Under the pieces are notes generated by a model. The model did not search any database. It saw only the letters and a program-made list of their open reading frames with translations, and was not told the origin of the DNA. A program made the translations under genes and the position numbers. Source: Paenibacillus peoriae (lineage in GTDB: Bacteria; Bacillota; Bacilli; Paenibacillales; Paenibacillaceae). Taken from it: DNA of 64,000 nt. Every line of letters begins with the position of its first letter. The first letter of the stretch is position 1. Of the stretch, positions 1 to 8,845 are shown piece by piece. The stretch is from the NCBI RefSeq assembly GCF_022531965.1, contig NZ_CP092831.1, forward strand, positions 2,608,501 to 2,672,500. The letters run 5' to 3'.

Positions 1-718
1 CACTCATCACGGCGATTATTTGTAGAACCATGAAAAAATACATGCCGCCGCTAATCAATGCAGAGGTAATCACTGTCTTTCTCCACTTTTTTGGATCGGG
101 GATGTACTGTGCAAAAAAAAGATACAGAATTGCTTCAAGGTAGGGAAAGGCAAACAAATTGAACGAAGCGAGAACGATAGGGTTCAAACCATACTCGAAA
201 ATAGGGAGCACATTATCTATGTTGGTATCAGGAAGGAGGGTAATCCTGACCAAAAGATACAGAGCAAGAAGGAAGAAAAACAGGATTTCCGCGCAACGGC
301 CAATTACAGCAGGGCCTGATCGAACGGCGAAATAAATGACTATTAGCATGATGAAATATATCGCTTCGGAGGGAGTTTCCGGCATAATAGCTATCGTGAT
401 AAAGTCGCCCAGATTTCGAAGTGTCATAATGAACACAAGAAAGGGAAAGAAAAAAATGAAAACGATGCTGATCGTCCCGCCCAAGGGACCGAAGAGGCAA
501 CGGAGATGCTCTACAAAAGATTTCCCCTGTATTTGCCTAGCGATGGAGGCATATAAAGGTATCAATAACAGATGGAAACCTAAGGAGACTGGAATGGAGA
601 GCCAGGCATCTTGTTTAGCGACAGCGGTAATTGCCGCTGGGAGTACCAGATATGCGCTTCCTATTTGATATAATGCAAACCACATAATAGCTTGTCGAAC
701 GGTCAGGTTGGAATTCAT
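1..718 (-). CDS. Spore germinant receptor B subunit (GerAB/GerKB family permease), partial
   Basis: Integral membrane subunit of a spore germinant receptor, in the amino acid permease-like GerAB family, expected in the inner spore membrane where it helps bind nutrient germinants. The frame runs open from ATG at 718 to the window edge, about 239 residues of a protein usually near 365, so the C-terminus is missing. It begins MNSNLTVRQAIMWFALYQIG and shows successive hydrophobic helices (for example around residues 10-30, 40-60, 80-100 and 110-135). A strong AGGAGG site lies just before the ATG, directly after the D-subunit stop. Last visible gene of the A-C-D-B operon. Family call is secure; the ligand cannot be read from sequence. 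Confidence 0.93.
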   Translation of the reverse strand, partial: MNSNLTVRQAIMWFALYQIGSAYLVLPAAITAVAKQDAWLSIPVSLGFHLLLIPLYASIARQIQGKSFVEHLRCLFGPLGGTISIVFIFFFPFLVFIMTLRNLGDFITIAIMPETPSEAIYFIMLIVIYFAVRSGPAVIGRCAEILFFFLLALYLLVRITLLPDTNIDNVLPIFEYGLNPIVLASFNLFAFPYLEAILYLFFAQYIPDPKKWRKTVITSALISGGMYFFMVLQIIAVMS

Positions 719-730
719 CCCAATGCCTCC

Positions 731-964
731 TTAAGATAATATTTCAGTAAGTAACCGGCTTATCGGTTGAAATAGGATTTGGATGCCCGTCAGTGGAGTC
801 GGCAGTTTAATATTGGCGATCCGTAGGATAATCAATATAACGCCTATAATCAACAATATCGAGCTGAATACAATTTCACGCACATATTGTTTCGCCTTAA
901 ATTTTTTAAACTCATACAACGATGTTAAAATGGAAGTTACGAGAATCACATAAAGCATATGCAT
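731..964 (-). CDS. Small two-helix membrane protein, germinant receptor D-subunit type
   Basis: A 77-residue protein with a hydrophobic N-terminal segment, a basic stretch (KKFKAKQYVRE) and a second long hydrophobic helix (SSILLIIGVILIILRI). Its ATG directly follows the TGA of the C-subunit gene, and it is translated from an AGGAG site inside the end of that gene, so the two are probably translationally coupled. Small two-helix 'D' proteins are known from several Bacillus germinant receptor operons, where they modulate germination. The assignment rests on size, topology and position and not on a diagnostic motif. Confidence 0.72.
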   Translation of the reverse strand: MHMLYVILVTSILTSLYEFKKFKAKQYVREIVFSSILLIIGVILIILRIANIKLPTPLTGIQILFQPISRLLTEILS

Positions 965-2173
965 TCACTCCTGATTGTGTATTCCCATATCAATTGGACT
1001 GGTAATGTCTCCGAACCGGACTAAACGATAGTTGAGCTGAATATCCACTTTAAGCGTTTGAAATTTTTGTGGCCAATCCTCTTTCCATCTATGCCATTCA
1101 CGTGGGAACTTGCGGTGAAAAGCTTCTCCAAACCCGAATATATCGGAACCGATTTGTTGTGCGTGCGAAATGCCTTTCTTCAAAGACTGTTGCAGATGCT
1201 CTTTAGCTGATTCTTGAAGATCTCTAAATGTCTCTTCATTCTTAGGGGTGGCATTGCACGAGATCGTTCCGATATTGGATTCTGTATCCACAATAAGAGA
1301 AATGTGCGGCTCATGGTCTATTATTTCTGGACGCATCTTTACTTTGGAACGGATTACTTCAACAACAAATTTCCCTTTGGAATTCGGACAATCGATGGAA
1401 GCTACGGTGCTGGAAACACGGTTGGATATATATGTAAAGGCTTTACTTTGTGAATCATCCATCCAATTGATAAGTCGGTCGCCCTTGAAAACACCAACTC
1501 CAGTAAAAAAATATTTAACATGTTGGGGCGACTTTGTCACATTATCAATAGTTAGACCTTTTTCTACGTTTGTCAGTCGAATACCGGTGAGAACCGGTTC
1601 AATGCCATCCTCTGTAAATTTCTCTAAAATATCTTTCACATTGACCGCGGAAGTTGGAGCCCATGCTTTTTCAGAAAGCCTTAATGCCTTATACATATCC
1701 ATTGCAGGCAAGATCTCGGTTGGAGCTACAAAAGTAACGGCCTCCTTTGCCGAGTTTCCTCTGACAACGGCCAAATAGAAATCAGGTCGAACTTCATGAT
1801 CACGGAACAGAAAGTCCAGCGGCTCCTTGATTCCTTTTTTTGCCGTTTTCTCATCAAAAATGACAAACTTTAAGTGAGACATATACATTTTTCGGGACGA
1901 TTCCGTTGTTAATTTTCGAATAGCTTCAAATATGGTATCGGCGCGCTTGGAAAAAACGATCGTTGGCGTCCGTTCCATGGGGGAATTCTGCGACATTTTC
2001 GATGGGTCAACCACTTGTAAACTGACTTCATATTGGTCATCAACGGCATCAATGCCCAGAGCCATCACGACGGAAATTGCACTCAGTTCCTTACTGTTCC
2101 AGCAACCCGTAAGAAACACCATTAGCCAGATGCACATAAACAGTAATAAAATGGTGGATCGATACGAGTTCAT
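965..2173 (-). CDS. Spore germinant receptor C subunit (GerAC/GerKC lipoprotein)
   Basis: Lipoprotein subunit of the germinant receptor, 402 residues, the usual GerC length. The N-terminus has a signal peptide with lipobox LTGC (Cys about residue 24) followed by WNSKELS, typical of Ger(x)C proteins, so it should be anchored on the outer face of the inner spore membrane. AAAGGAG precedes the ATG. It lies 14 bases downstream of the A-subunit gene and abuts the D gene. Ger operons are normally transcribed in the forespore by sigma G; no sigma G promoter was identified with confidence here. Confidence 0.95.
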   Translation of the reverse strand: MNSYRSTILLLFMCIWLMVFLTGCWNSKELSAISVVMALGIDAVDDQYEVSLQVVDPSKMSQNSPMERTPTIVFSKRADTIFEAIRKLTTESSRKMYMSHLKFVIFDEKTAKKGIKEPLDFLFRDHEVRPDFYLAVVRGNSAKEAVTFVAPTEILPAMDMYKALRLSEKAWAPTSAVNVKDILEKFTEDGIEPVLTGIRLTNVEKGLTIDNVTKSPQHVKYFFTGVGVFKGDRLINWMDDSQSKAFTYISNRVSSTVASIDCPNSKGKFVVEVIRSKVKMRPEIIDHEPHISLIVDTESNIGTISCNATPKNEETFRDLQESAKEHLQQSLKKGISHAQQIGSDIFGFGEAFHRKFPREWHRWKEDWPQKFQTLKVDIQLNYRLVRFGDITSPIDMGIHNQE

Positions 2174-2187
2174 GATGGTTTACTCCT

Positions 2188-3615
2188 TTAGTTTTTACGA
2201 TGTTTTTTAGTTCTATATGGAAAACGCAATATGGCGTCCCTCTGCTCCGACGATTTGTAATTGGCAAAGGGGCTCAAATACGGTACACCGAATGAATGAA
2301 GCCCATTCAGATGTACAAAGAGCATGAGAATACCAACAGTCAATCCGTACACACCAAACATAGCGGCTATGCCTATGAAAGCGAAACGTAATATCCGGAT
2401 TGGAATAGCAAAAGTGTACGAGGGAATGACAAAGCTCGAAATGGCAGTTATTGCAACAACAATGACCATAACAGCCGAAACGATGTTTGCTTCTACAGCT
2501 GCTTGGCCGATCACTATTGACCCGACAATAGAAACGGCTTGACCGACCGTCCGTGGCATACGAAGACCTGCCTCCCTCAGAATTTCAAAAACCACTTCCA
2601 TGATCATCGCCTCAATAAATGCTGGAAACGGTACTCCTTCACGTTGCGCGGATAAGCTTAATAACAAAACGGTTGGAATCATATCCTGATGGAATGTCGT
2701 TAATGCGACATAAATGGCCGGAGCCAACATACAGATTGCCAGGCAAATGTACCTTAATATTCGAATGATACTACTGTAAACAAAGGATTGATAATAGTCT
2801 TCTGCGGATTGAAGGAAATCTGCAAACACCGCAGGTGCAAGGATGGCGAAGGGAGATCCATCCACAAATATCGCTATTTTCCCCTCCATAATTCCTGCTG
2901 CAATAGAGTCTGGGCGATCAGAATTATAAAAGAGCGGAAATATCGTGAATTGTTTATCTTCATGGAGACATTCTTCCAAATATTCGCTTTCAAGCACGCC
3001 TTCCACATGCATGTTCTTTAACTTGGATATCATGTCCTGCACCTTTTTTGGGTCAGCGATCCCATGTAAATACATGACCGATATATCGGTCTTAGTTTTT
3101 TTGCCAACTTTTAGGGTAGTTAGACGTACTCTTGTATCCTTCACCCTTCGACGAACCATAGTCGTATTCGTACGTAAAGTTTCTGTAAACGCTTCTTGCG
3201 GACCTCTGACCACTGGCTGTGTCTTCGAGTCCGAAATGCTGCGTTCTTCCCATCCAGGCAAAGAAATGACCAATCCTTCATCCATATCGTTCAGGAGTAG
3301 GAGAAGACCACCGGAGAGGATCTGTTCCAAGGCATCTTCAAAGTTTTGAGTAAAGTTTGCTTCACCAATGTCCAAAATTGCGTTTTTCAATAACGGTAAA
3401 GTGATCTCGTCAGAGGAGACACGATCATGCAACGGACGGATCACGTTATCCTGTACCTTTTGCATGTCAGTCATGCCGTCCAAATAAAAAAGAGCAGCGT
3501 GTTTATGGCCAGTCGTGATCTCACGAACAACAAAATCCGAACTGTTTCCCATGAAGTCACAAATGAGATCAATATTCTGGCATAATTGTCTTGAAAATTT
3601 GGTATGTAACTTCAT
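2188..3615 (-). CDS. Spore germinant receptor A subunit (GerAA/GerKA family)
   Basis: First gene of the germinant-receptor operon, 475 residues from the chosen start. The N-terminal soluble domain contains NIDLICDFMGNSSDFVVRE and the conserved GIADPKKVQ-type segment; the C-terminal half carries several membrane helices (about residues 290-430) with the family signature region REGVPFPAFIEAMIMEVVFE. The frame stays open to a TTG at 3714, but the only good ribosome site (GAGGAGG, 6-7 bases upstream) serves the ATG at 3615, giving the N-terminus MKLHTKFSRQLCQN. The extra 33 residues of the longer frame are therefore probably not translated. Confidence 0.94.
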   Translation of the reverse strand: MKLHTKFSRQLCQNIDLICDFMGNSSDFVVREITTGHKHAALFYLDGMTDMQKVQDNVIRPLHDRVSSDEITLPLLKNAILDIGEANFTQNFEDALEQILSGGLLLLLNDMDEGLVISLPGWEERSISDSKTQPVVRGPQEAFTETLRTNTTMVRRRVKDTRVRLTTLKVGKKTKTDISVMYLHGIADPKKVQDMISKLKNMHVEGVLESEYLEECLHEDKQFTIFPLFYNSDRPDSIAAGIMEGKIAIFVDGSPFAILAPAVFADFLQSAEDYYQSFVYSSIIRILRYICLAICMLAPAIYVALTTFHQDMIPTVLLLSLSAQREGVPFPAFIEAMIMEVVFEILREAGLRMPRTVGQAVSIVGSIVIGQAAVEANIVSAVMVIVVAITAISSFVIPSYTFAIPIRILRFAFIGIAAMFGVYGLTVGILMLFVHLNGLHSFGVPYLSPFANYKSSEQRDAILRFPYRTKKHRKN

Positions 3616-3885
3616 TTTCACCCTCCTCAGATACGTAGTATTAACAATAATCCAAAATAATACCACAATAATCCATAATTGCGTTGTTGTCGGTAAGGTC
3701 AATGACATCTTCAACGGTGGAGGATAAAGGCTATTCTCTTTCTTTGAAGGCTTGGTATGATGAGGAAAAGCAAAAATGATGGGAGAACGTGACTACGAAG
3801 GATACAATACCTGCAATAACATACTATATGCTATTTATCTTAAGATGTAATATTTCATGAGAATACGCTAAAAGGAGTTTTCCTT

Positions 3886-4041
3886 ATGAATATTACATCA
3901 GTTTTAATTTATTGTTTTATTGCTACCTTCACACCAGGCCCTACCAATATCGTCATATTATCCACAGTGCATCATTTTGGAGCAAAAAAGGCAATGAAAT
4001 ATACGTTTGGAGCATTTGAGTATATGTCACATCTAAAGTGA
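3886..4041 (+). pseudogene. LysE/RhtB-type exporter, N-terminal remnant
   Basis: Fifty-one codons with a good ribosome site (AAAAGGAG) encode MNITSVLIYCFIATFTPGPT and then a segment ending in FGAF, matching the first helix and TPGP(T/N)N motif of LysE-family amino acid exporters (normally about 200 residues). The rest of the gene is gone; the frame runs seven codons into unrelated sequence and stops. A deletion remnant and not a functional exporter. Confidence 0.75.
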
Positions 4042-4086
4042 GGAGGAGGGAGTATGTTTAAATAGGCTACAGATGACTATCCTTTT

Positions 4087-4114
4087 TTGGAATAGTTTAC
4101 TTGTGTAGTATAAT
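4087..4114 (+). promoter_or_regulatory. Sigma A-type promoter for the 4178 gene
   Basis: TTGGAA at 4087-4092, a 16-base spacer and a perfect TATAAT at 4109-4114. The start codon of the next gene lies about 64 bases downstream. Confidence 0.55.
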
Positions 4115-4177
4115 ACTTTTGAAGGATATTCTTTTCTATCAATTCATTTAAACATCCAAATAGAGAGGTATTTGATC

Positions 4178-4546
4178 ATGCTATTTATTACAAAAAAAAC
4201 GATCAATAAGCTAGCAGAACCTTATAGAGAATCTGACATGCTTGTCTGCTATTCAACTCCACAGAGCTTTTCGGCTTATACAAGTCGAGCCATATTACTC
4301 TTAAATAATGATAGGATTATTATCCTTTTCCTCAATCTATTTTCCACAAAAGTAGTACAAAAAGTTGAATATGAAGTTGCTGATTTACAAGAACAAAAAT
4401 ACCATTCTGGACACCTGTCTTCTGCAATATGGTCATTTAAAATCAAAGGCCAGCATTGTAGGTTTAGGATAATCAAAAAAATTCTTACTCTTGGCTCTAT
4501 GCAAAGAGATTTTCTGAATTTCTTGCAACAAAATAATTTAAACTAG
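4178..4546 (+). CDS. Hypothetical 122-residue protein, possible PH-like fold
   Basis: Unrecognised small protein. The longest frame opens at TTG 4172, only three bases after GAGAGG; the ATG at 4178 has normal spacing and is preferred. The sequence mixes short beta-prone hydrophobic stretches (ILLLNNDRIIILFLNLF) with a charged C-terminal half (FKIKGQHCRFRIIKKI) and ends in an amphipathic helix (MQRDFLNFLQQ). That pattern recalls small bacterial PH-like domain proteins, but no motif confirms it. It has its own promoter, no operon partner, and is AT-rich like its surroundings. Confidence 0.6.
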   Translation: MLFITKKTINKLAEPYRESDMLVCYSTPQSFSAYTSRAILLLNNDRIIILFLNLFSTKVVQKVEYEVADLQEQKYHSGHLSSAIWSFKIKGQHCRFRIIKKILTLGSMQRDFLNFLQQNNLN

Positions 4547-4671
4547 CGACCGAGTAGATCGGTAATTTCTGTCTGCCTAAGGCGGGGCACCGTAAGTACT
4601 TTATGGGGATAAGTGATGAAGGTAATATTCGGTGTTTTTTTGTTATATATCATTGAGGGGAGGAATTCTAC

Positions 4672-5514
4672 ATGAACGAACAACTCATAAAAAGCGATGG
4701 AATAGAAATCTGTAGTGAGAGTTTCGGCGAGCAAGTTAACCCGGCAATATTACTGATTATGGGGGCTCAATCCTCATTGGTCTGGTGGGAGCAAGAATTT
4801 TGTCAGCGTTTAGCTGAGACAGGTCGCTTTGTCATTCGCTATGATAACCGAGATGTTGGACGTTCTACAACCTATGAATCTGGTCAACCGGACTATACCT
4901 TCGAAGACATGGCAGATGATGCGATTCGAGTATTAGATGCTTATAAGATTGAGCAAGCGCATATCGTAGGGATGTCTATGGGCGGTATGCTGACTCAGTT
5001 GATAGCTCTACGACATCCAGACAGAGTATTAACCGTGACTCTTTTAGCAACGTCAAATTTTGCTTCCGATCTTCCACCGATGGAGAAAAAGGTTATGGAC
5101 TATTTCTCGAATATGGGAGCAATAGATTGGTCGAACGAACAATCGGTGGTCGATTTTGTGGTGGGTAGATCAAGAATTTTAGTCGGTTCAAAGCATCCTT
5201 TCAATGAGAAAAAGGTTTATCAATTAGCAAAAGAAGAATGGAAAAGAAGCAACAATATGGCCAGTATGAATAATCACGCTATGCTGTCAGGCGGGGAATC
5301 CTATTTGGCTAGAACAGGGGAAATAAACGTTCCTACACTGGTTATACACGGTACTGAAGATTCGATTATCCCTTATGAACACGGAATAAATCTTGCTAAC
5401 GCAATTCCGCGTGCGGTTTTACTGACATTGGAAGGTGCCGGGCATGAGCTTCACTATGACGACTGGGATTTAATAATCGATTCTATCTCAAAACACACTT
5501 CGATACTCAATTAG
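4672..5514 (+). CDS. Alpha/beta hydrolase
   Basis: A 280-residue alpha/beta-hydrolase of the epoxide-hydrolase/haloperoxidase-like type. Visible elements: RYDNRDVGRS after strand 4, the nucleophile elbow GMSMGG with Ser102, a late acidic turn HGTEDSIIPYEHG, and the catalytic His in GAGHEL near residue 263. Catalytic triad and length are intact, so it is probably active on an ester or similar bond; the substrate is not predictable. GGGGAGG precedes the ATG. Single-gene unit followed by a strong terminator and a convergent TetR gene. Confidence 0.92.
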   Translation: MNEQLIKSDGIEICSESFGEQVNPAILLIMGAQSSLVWWEQEFCQRLAETGRFVIRYDNRDVGRSTTYESGQPDYTFEDMADDAIRVLDAYKIEQAHIVGMSMGGMLTQLIALRHPDRVLTVTLLATSNFASDLPPMEKKVMDYFSNMGAIDWSNEQSVVDFVVGRSRILVGSKHPFNEKKVYQLAKEEWKRSNNMASMNNHAMLSGGESYLARTGEINVPTLVIHGTEDSIIPYEHGINLANAIPRAVLLTLEGAGHELHYDDWDLIIDSISKHTSILN

Positions 5515-5576
5515 GTCAGCTGATGTGTAGGATAGCTGAATAAAACCGTTTACGAGAGAAGCAATCTTCCTGAATA

Positions 5577-5612
5577 AAAAGGCAATCTCCTTTTTTAAGG
5601 GGATTGCCTTTT
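5577..5612. terminator. Bidirectional intrinsic terminator
   Basis: Inverted repeat AAAAGGCAATCTCC / GGGGATTGCCTTTT with A- and T-rich flanks. It can end the hydrolase gene on the plus strand and the convergent TetR gene on the minus strand. Confidence 0.85.
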
Positions 5613-5667
5613 GCTATTTGTATGCCCTTATTTTCATGAAGACTGGGCAAGTCTCAAGTCTCAAGTC

Positions 5668-6270
5668 TCAGGCACAAGTATCCCAAAGCTCCATCAATTT
5701 AGTAATGGCTGCATCAATGTTGTCTAGGGACACACCATCTCTGGCTTCCGTAGATATACCTTCCAGAAAGGTAACGAATAGTGTGGTTAACATGCTAACA
5801 TTTGTGGATTCTTGAAGTTCTCCATTCTTGGTAGCTCGCTCAATACGAGCATAGAACTTGTTCCTAGTCACTGCTCTTTGCCTGATCAATAGTTCTCGAA
5901 TATGAGTGTTTTCTGGGGAACATGTATTTGCAGAGAATATGACTAAACAACCCAAGGGATGGGTCTGCTCAGTCTGCATGATTGCTGAACTTCTTAAGGC
6001 TAATTCAATAGCTGTGCGCGATGAAAGTGAATAGTTTGTAAGGCTTGTCGATACTTGTCCGTATGTAGCCAAATACCGGTCCAGCGCTTCTTTGAATAAT
6101 GCGTCTTTTGATTCAAAAGCTGCATAAAAGCTGGCTGAGGAGATGCCGCCCATCGCCTTTTTGAGTTGAGCCAAAGAGGTTGATTCAAATCCATGCTCCC
6201 AAAACAACATCATAGCTTGGGAGATCGCTTCGTCGCGACAGAATTTACGTGGTCTTCCGGTTCTAACCAT
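5668..6270 (-). CDS. TetR/AcrR family regulator
   Basis: A 200-residue TetR-family repressor. The N-terminus RTGRPRKFCRDEAISQAMML leads into the helix-turn-helix (about residues 25-50, SLAQLKKAMGGISSASFYAAF). The C-terminal two thirds is a ligand-binding helical domain with a Cys near residue 105 (HPLGCLV), as in the subgroup related to COMR/YxaF. It is divergent from an MFS efflux gene, and the spacer carries two near-identical 17-base repeats flanking a promoter, so it very probably represses both genes. No ligand is evident. Confidence 0.93.
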   Translation of the reverse strand: MVRTGRPRKFCRDEAISQAMMLFWEHGFESTSLAQLKKAMGGISSASFYAAFESKDALFKEALDRYLATYGQVSTSLTNYSLSSRTAIELALRSSAIMQTEQTHPLGCLVIFSANTCSPENTHIRELLIRQRAVTRNKFYARIERATKNGELQESTNVSMLTTLFVTFLEGISTEARDGVSLDNIDAAITKLMELWDTCA

Positions 6271-6304
6271 GGAGTCGCCTCCTTATATCTTGTACTTATA
6301 TACT

Positions 6305-6374
6305 AATCGATCCAAAAGTAATTGACAAGACAGAGAGGTATCTTTAAAATGTGGATTGATCGATCCATAAGTAA
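6305..6374. promoter_or_regulatory. Promoter of the MFS gene flanked by two TetR-type operator repeats
   Basis: TTGACA (6322-6327), a 17-base spacer and TAAAAT (6345-6350) point toward the MFS gene. The repeats AATCGATCCAAAAGTAA (6305-6321) and GATCGATCCATAAGTAA (6358-6374) sit directly on either side. They are the best candidate binding sites for the divergent TetR protein. Confidence 0.7.
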
Positions 6375-6458
6375 AATAAAAGGAGAGCAAATCATTGGCA
6401 TATATGCTTGATTTTTCGCTTGAACTTGTTTTGAAATCGATTTTAAGGAGCTGCGCTA

Positions 6459-7664
6459 ATGTCCAGCAATAACTCTTCTACTACTGTAAAGATTGCTTCT
6501 TCCGCCTCCTCTGAGCGCTTTCCCTGGCTTGGTCTGCTTGCTTTGGCTATGACAGGATTCATCTGTATTATGACGGAAACGATTCCGGCTGGTTTGCTTC
6601 CGCAAATAAGCAAGGGACTTTATATTTCAGAGGCAATGGCGGGTCAACTGGTCACTGTCTATGCCATCGGTTCCCTAGTGGCTGCCATCCCTGTAGCTAT
6701 AGTTACCCGCCAATGGCGGAGGCGTCCGCTGTTACTTCTGGCTATTTGCGGGTTCCTGGTTTTTAACAGTGTCACCGCGATTTCTTCCAGCTACATACTG
6801 ACGCTGGCTGCCCGTCTACTGGCAGGAGTTTCGGCTGGAGTTCTATGGGGGATGATCGGCGGTTACGCTCTCCGCATGGTATCTGCTACATTGAAGGGGA
6901 GGGGGATGGCCGTTGCCATGGTTGGAACGCCGATCGCCTTGGCTATTGGTGTCCCAGCGGGGACGTTTCTGGGGAACCTTATGGGTTGGCGTTCTGTTTT
7001 TGGAATTATGTCACTACTGACAGTTATACTGATCGCGTGGGTGCTTTGGAAGGTGCCGGACTATCCGGGACAGTCCTCCGATAAGCAAGCTTCGATCTAT
7101 GCAGTCTTCCTTACACCGGGGATTCGGCCCATACTATTGGTTGTACTGACCTGGATGACAGCCCATAATATTCTTTACACTTATATTGCTCCATTTCTTG
7201 CGGCCAATGGGATGGGGGAGAGAGTGGGGCTGGCGCTGGCTTTCTTTGGCATTGCTGCTCTCATAGGTATATGGATAACTGGCGTATTCATCGACCGTTG
7301 GCTGCGTAAGCTTGTTTTGATTAGTCTTATTTCCTTCGTCTTAATTTCTATTGCCATGAGCTTTAGCAACTCCAATGCCCTTATGATCTATATCATTGTT
7401 ACGGTATGGGGTTTAACTTTCGGTGGCGCAGCAACGCTGTTGCAAACGGCGCTTGCTCAGGCTGCAGGGGAGGGCAAAGTGGATATGGTTATGCCGATTA
7501 ACACGACCGTATGGAATCTGGCTATCGCCGGCGGCGGGATGGCTGGGGGTATTTTACTCGAAACTTTTGGTGCGGGATCATTTTCATGGGCATTATTCAT
7601 ACTCTTATTCCTTGCGCTTCTCGTGGCTTGGGGTGGCAAAAAGTATTCGTTCCCTCCACACTAA
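6459..7664 (+). CDS. MFS efflux transporter (DHA1/AraJ-like)
   Basis: A 401-residue, 12-helix major facilitator of the drug:H+ antiporter-1 / arabinose-efflux type. The N-terminal helix has the motif MTETIPAGLLPQI, loop 2-3 has RQWRRRP (motif A position), and helices 4-5 have the antiporter-like stretch GTPIALAIGVPAGTF. AAGGAG precedes the ATG. Together with the divergent TetR repressor and shared operator repeats this is a typical inducible efflux unit; the exported compound is unknown. Higher G+C than the AT-rich genes that follow. Confidence 0.92.
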   Translation: MSSNNSSTTVKIASSASSERFPWLGLLALAMTGFICIMTETIPAGLLPQISKGLYISEAMAGQLVTVYAIGSLVAAIPVAIVTRQWRRRPLLLLAICGFLVFNSVTAISSSYILTLAARLLAGVSAGVLWGMIGGYALRMVSATLKGRGMAVAMVGTPIALAIGVPAGTFLGNLMGWRSVFGIMSLLTVILIAWVLWKVPDYPGQSSDKQASIYAVFLTPGIRPILLVVLTWMTAHNILYTYIAPFLAANGMGERVGLALAFFGIAALIGIWITGVFIDRWLRKLVLISLISFVLISIAMSFSNSNALMIYIIVTVWGLTFGGAATLLQTALAQAAGEGKVDMVMPINTTVWNLAIAGGGMAGGILLETFGAGSFSWALFILLFLALLVAWGGKKYSFPPH

Positions 7665-8144
7665 CCTAGTAATTAGTGAAGGTTTTTTTAAAAATTTTCT
7701 TGTTATGACTTCTAACTTTAATGCACAGAAGATGCTGTCCCAAGGGCAGTTGCTATAAAATAAAGCGCATTGTCCAAGCCGATGTTGTCGACAGGGCAAT
7801 GCTCCTTGTGTTTGCATTCGAACATACGATAAAAATGAAGTGCATTCCGCACCAGACTGGTAGCCTGTAAGTTCGACTTCGCCATCCTTCAGAACTAGGA
7901 GCAAATGATGCTCTGTGTCTGCGAACGGCTTGTCGCCTAAGGAAAGTTGGGTAGGTACATAGATATATTATGATGGTCCCTCCGCGCTCCTTCGTAAAGC
8001 CAATAAAATGACCCATACTCTTGGTGTAAAACTGATTACGGTGGATGGGAAATCTACAATAAAAGAGAATTTTACGTTGGTTGAAAAACATTTATTGAAA
8101 TAATGCACAATTAGATTAAGACTAATATTTATTTCTTAGAAATG
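7665..8144. other. 480-base interval without an intact gene
   Basis: No frame here has both a ribosome site and a recognisable product. Short stretches look like decayed coding sequence: plus-strand codons ending at about 8101 read GVKLITVDGKSTIKENFTL before a stop, and minus-strand codons near 7880-7910 read LKDGEVELTGYQSG. Neither was identified. Confidence 0.4.
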
Positions 8145-8363
8145 TTATCCCGCCGGGTAGGGCTTTATTTGGTTTGTTCTATTTAGTAAATAGTCTGTGC
8201 TTGTATGGTGGAAATTAGCTAGTCTAATTAAAATCTCCGTTGGAATGTCTATTTCCCCACGTTCATAATTGCTGTATATCCGCTGGCTACAATTCAGATA
8301 ATCGGCCATTTGAGTTTGAGTCAAATCCTTATCTTCACGTAAATCTCGAATCCGTTGATACAT
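8145..8363 (-). CDS. XRE-family (Cro/C1-type) HTH regulator, copy 1
   Basis: A 72-residue single-domain HTH repressor (helix-turn-helix about residues 14-36, LTQTQMADYLNCSQRIYSNY). The frame can open at GTG 8372 or ATG 8366, but the ATG at 8363 has the best spacing from GAGGTG and matches the start of the second copy at 9064. About 80 percent identical to that copy by eye. It faces away from the DUF6809 gene at 8478 across two palindromic operators, so autorepression and control of that gene are likely. Small phage- or ICE-type regulators have this form. Confidence 0.88.
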   Translation of the reverse strand: MYQRIRDLREDKDLTQTQMADYLNCSQRIYSNYERGEIDIPTEILIRLANFHHTSTDYLLNRTNQIKPYPAG

Positions 8364-8390
8364 CATATTCACCTCGAACTAAGAATATCT

Positions 8391-8435
8391 TAGCGAAATA
8401 ATCGCTATTGATTTTTAGCGAATAATTCGCTAAAA
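8391..8435. promoter_or_regulatory. Two palindromic operators between XRE copy 1 and the DUF6809 gene
   Basis: Site 1, TAGCGAAATAATCGCTA (8391-8407). Site 2, a perfect 23-base palindrome at 8413-8435 with half-site TTTTAGCGAAT around a central A. The shared half-site TAGCGA is repeated at the second XRE copy, which ties the motif to this regulator family. Confidence 0.75.
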
Positions 8436-8477
8436 TTAGTCAGAGGGTTAATAATACATATCATGAAGGAGTAGAAC

Positions 8478-8756
8478 ATGAGTATCTTGGAGAACTTTTA
8501 TTACGGAAAATGTAACCCAAGTGAACGAATCAAATCGAAAGACACTGAGTTTGAACTGGTCTCTCAGAGAATAGCCGATGCTGAGGAAGCCCTCAAAACA
8601 AAATTGCCAGAACAAGATTACAAATTAATTGAAGAGCTTTCGGATTTACAAGATGTTTTAATTTCCTTATTGTCCGCTTCGGCTTATATTGAGGGTTATA
8701 AAATGGGGGCACTAATAATGATTGAAGTATTTGACGGGAAAGAAGAGTTGAAATAG
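8478..8756 (+). CDS. DUF6809-type small protein
   Basis: A 92-residue protein starting MSILENFYYGKCNPSE, a pattern I associate with the DUF6809 family of small Bacillota proteins often found near phage-type XRE regulators; its function is unknown. It is acidic and helical with a central Leu/Ser-rich helix (LQDVLISLLSASAYIEGYKMGA). GAAGGAG lies before the ATG. Divergent from XRE copy 1, sharing the palindromic operators, and closed by a terminator. Confidence 0.75.
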   Translation: MSILENFYYGKCNPSERIKSKDTEFELVSQRIADAEEALKTKLPEQDYKLIEELSDLQDVLISLLSASAYIEGYKMGALIMIEVFDGKEELK

Positions 8757-8797
8757 GTAGTTCAGAAGATTGTAGGGGGCGATTATAAAAAAATTTG

Positions 8798-8831
8798 AAA
8801 GGTAGCTCCTTTATGAGGAGTTACCTTTTTT
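8798..8831. terminator. Intrinsic terminator
   Basis: AAAGGTAGCTCC / GGAGTTACCTTT stem with a T tract on the plus strand and an A tract on the other. It serves the DUF6809 gene and the convergent second XRE copy. Confidence 0.85.
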
Positions 8832-8845
8832 ATTTCTAAAAGTAG

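Noticed and set aside
228..500. Minus-strand frame of 90 codons inside the GerB gene
   Set aside because: It overlaps the clearly coding GerB frame and has no ribosome site; codon content is that of a shadow.
1248..1778. Plus-strand frame of 176 codons
   Set aside because: Lies wholly antisense to the GerC gene and lacks a ribosome site or recognisable domain.
7605..8091. Overlapping minus-strand frames after the MFS gene
   Set aside because: No ribosome site, no family, and different frames interrupt each other. Treated as decayed sequence.
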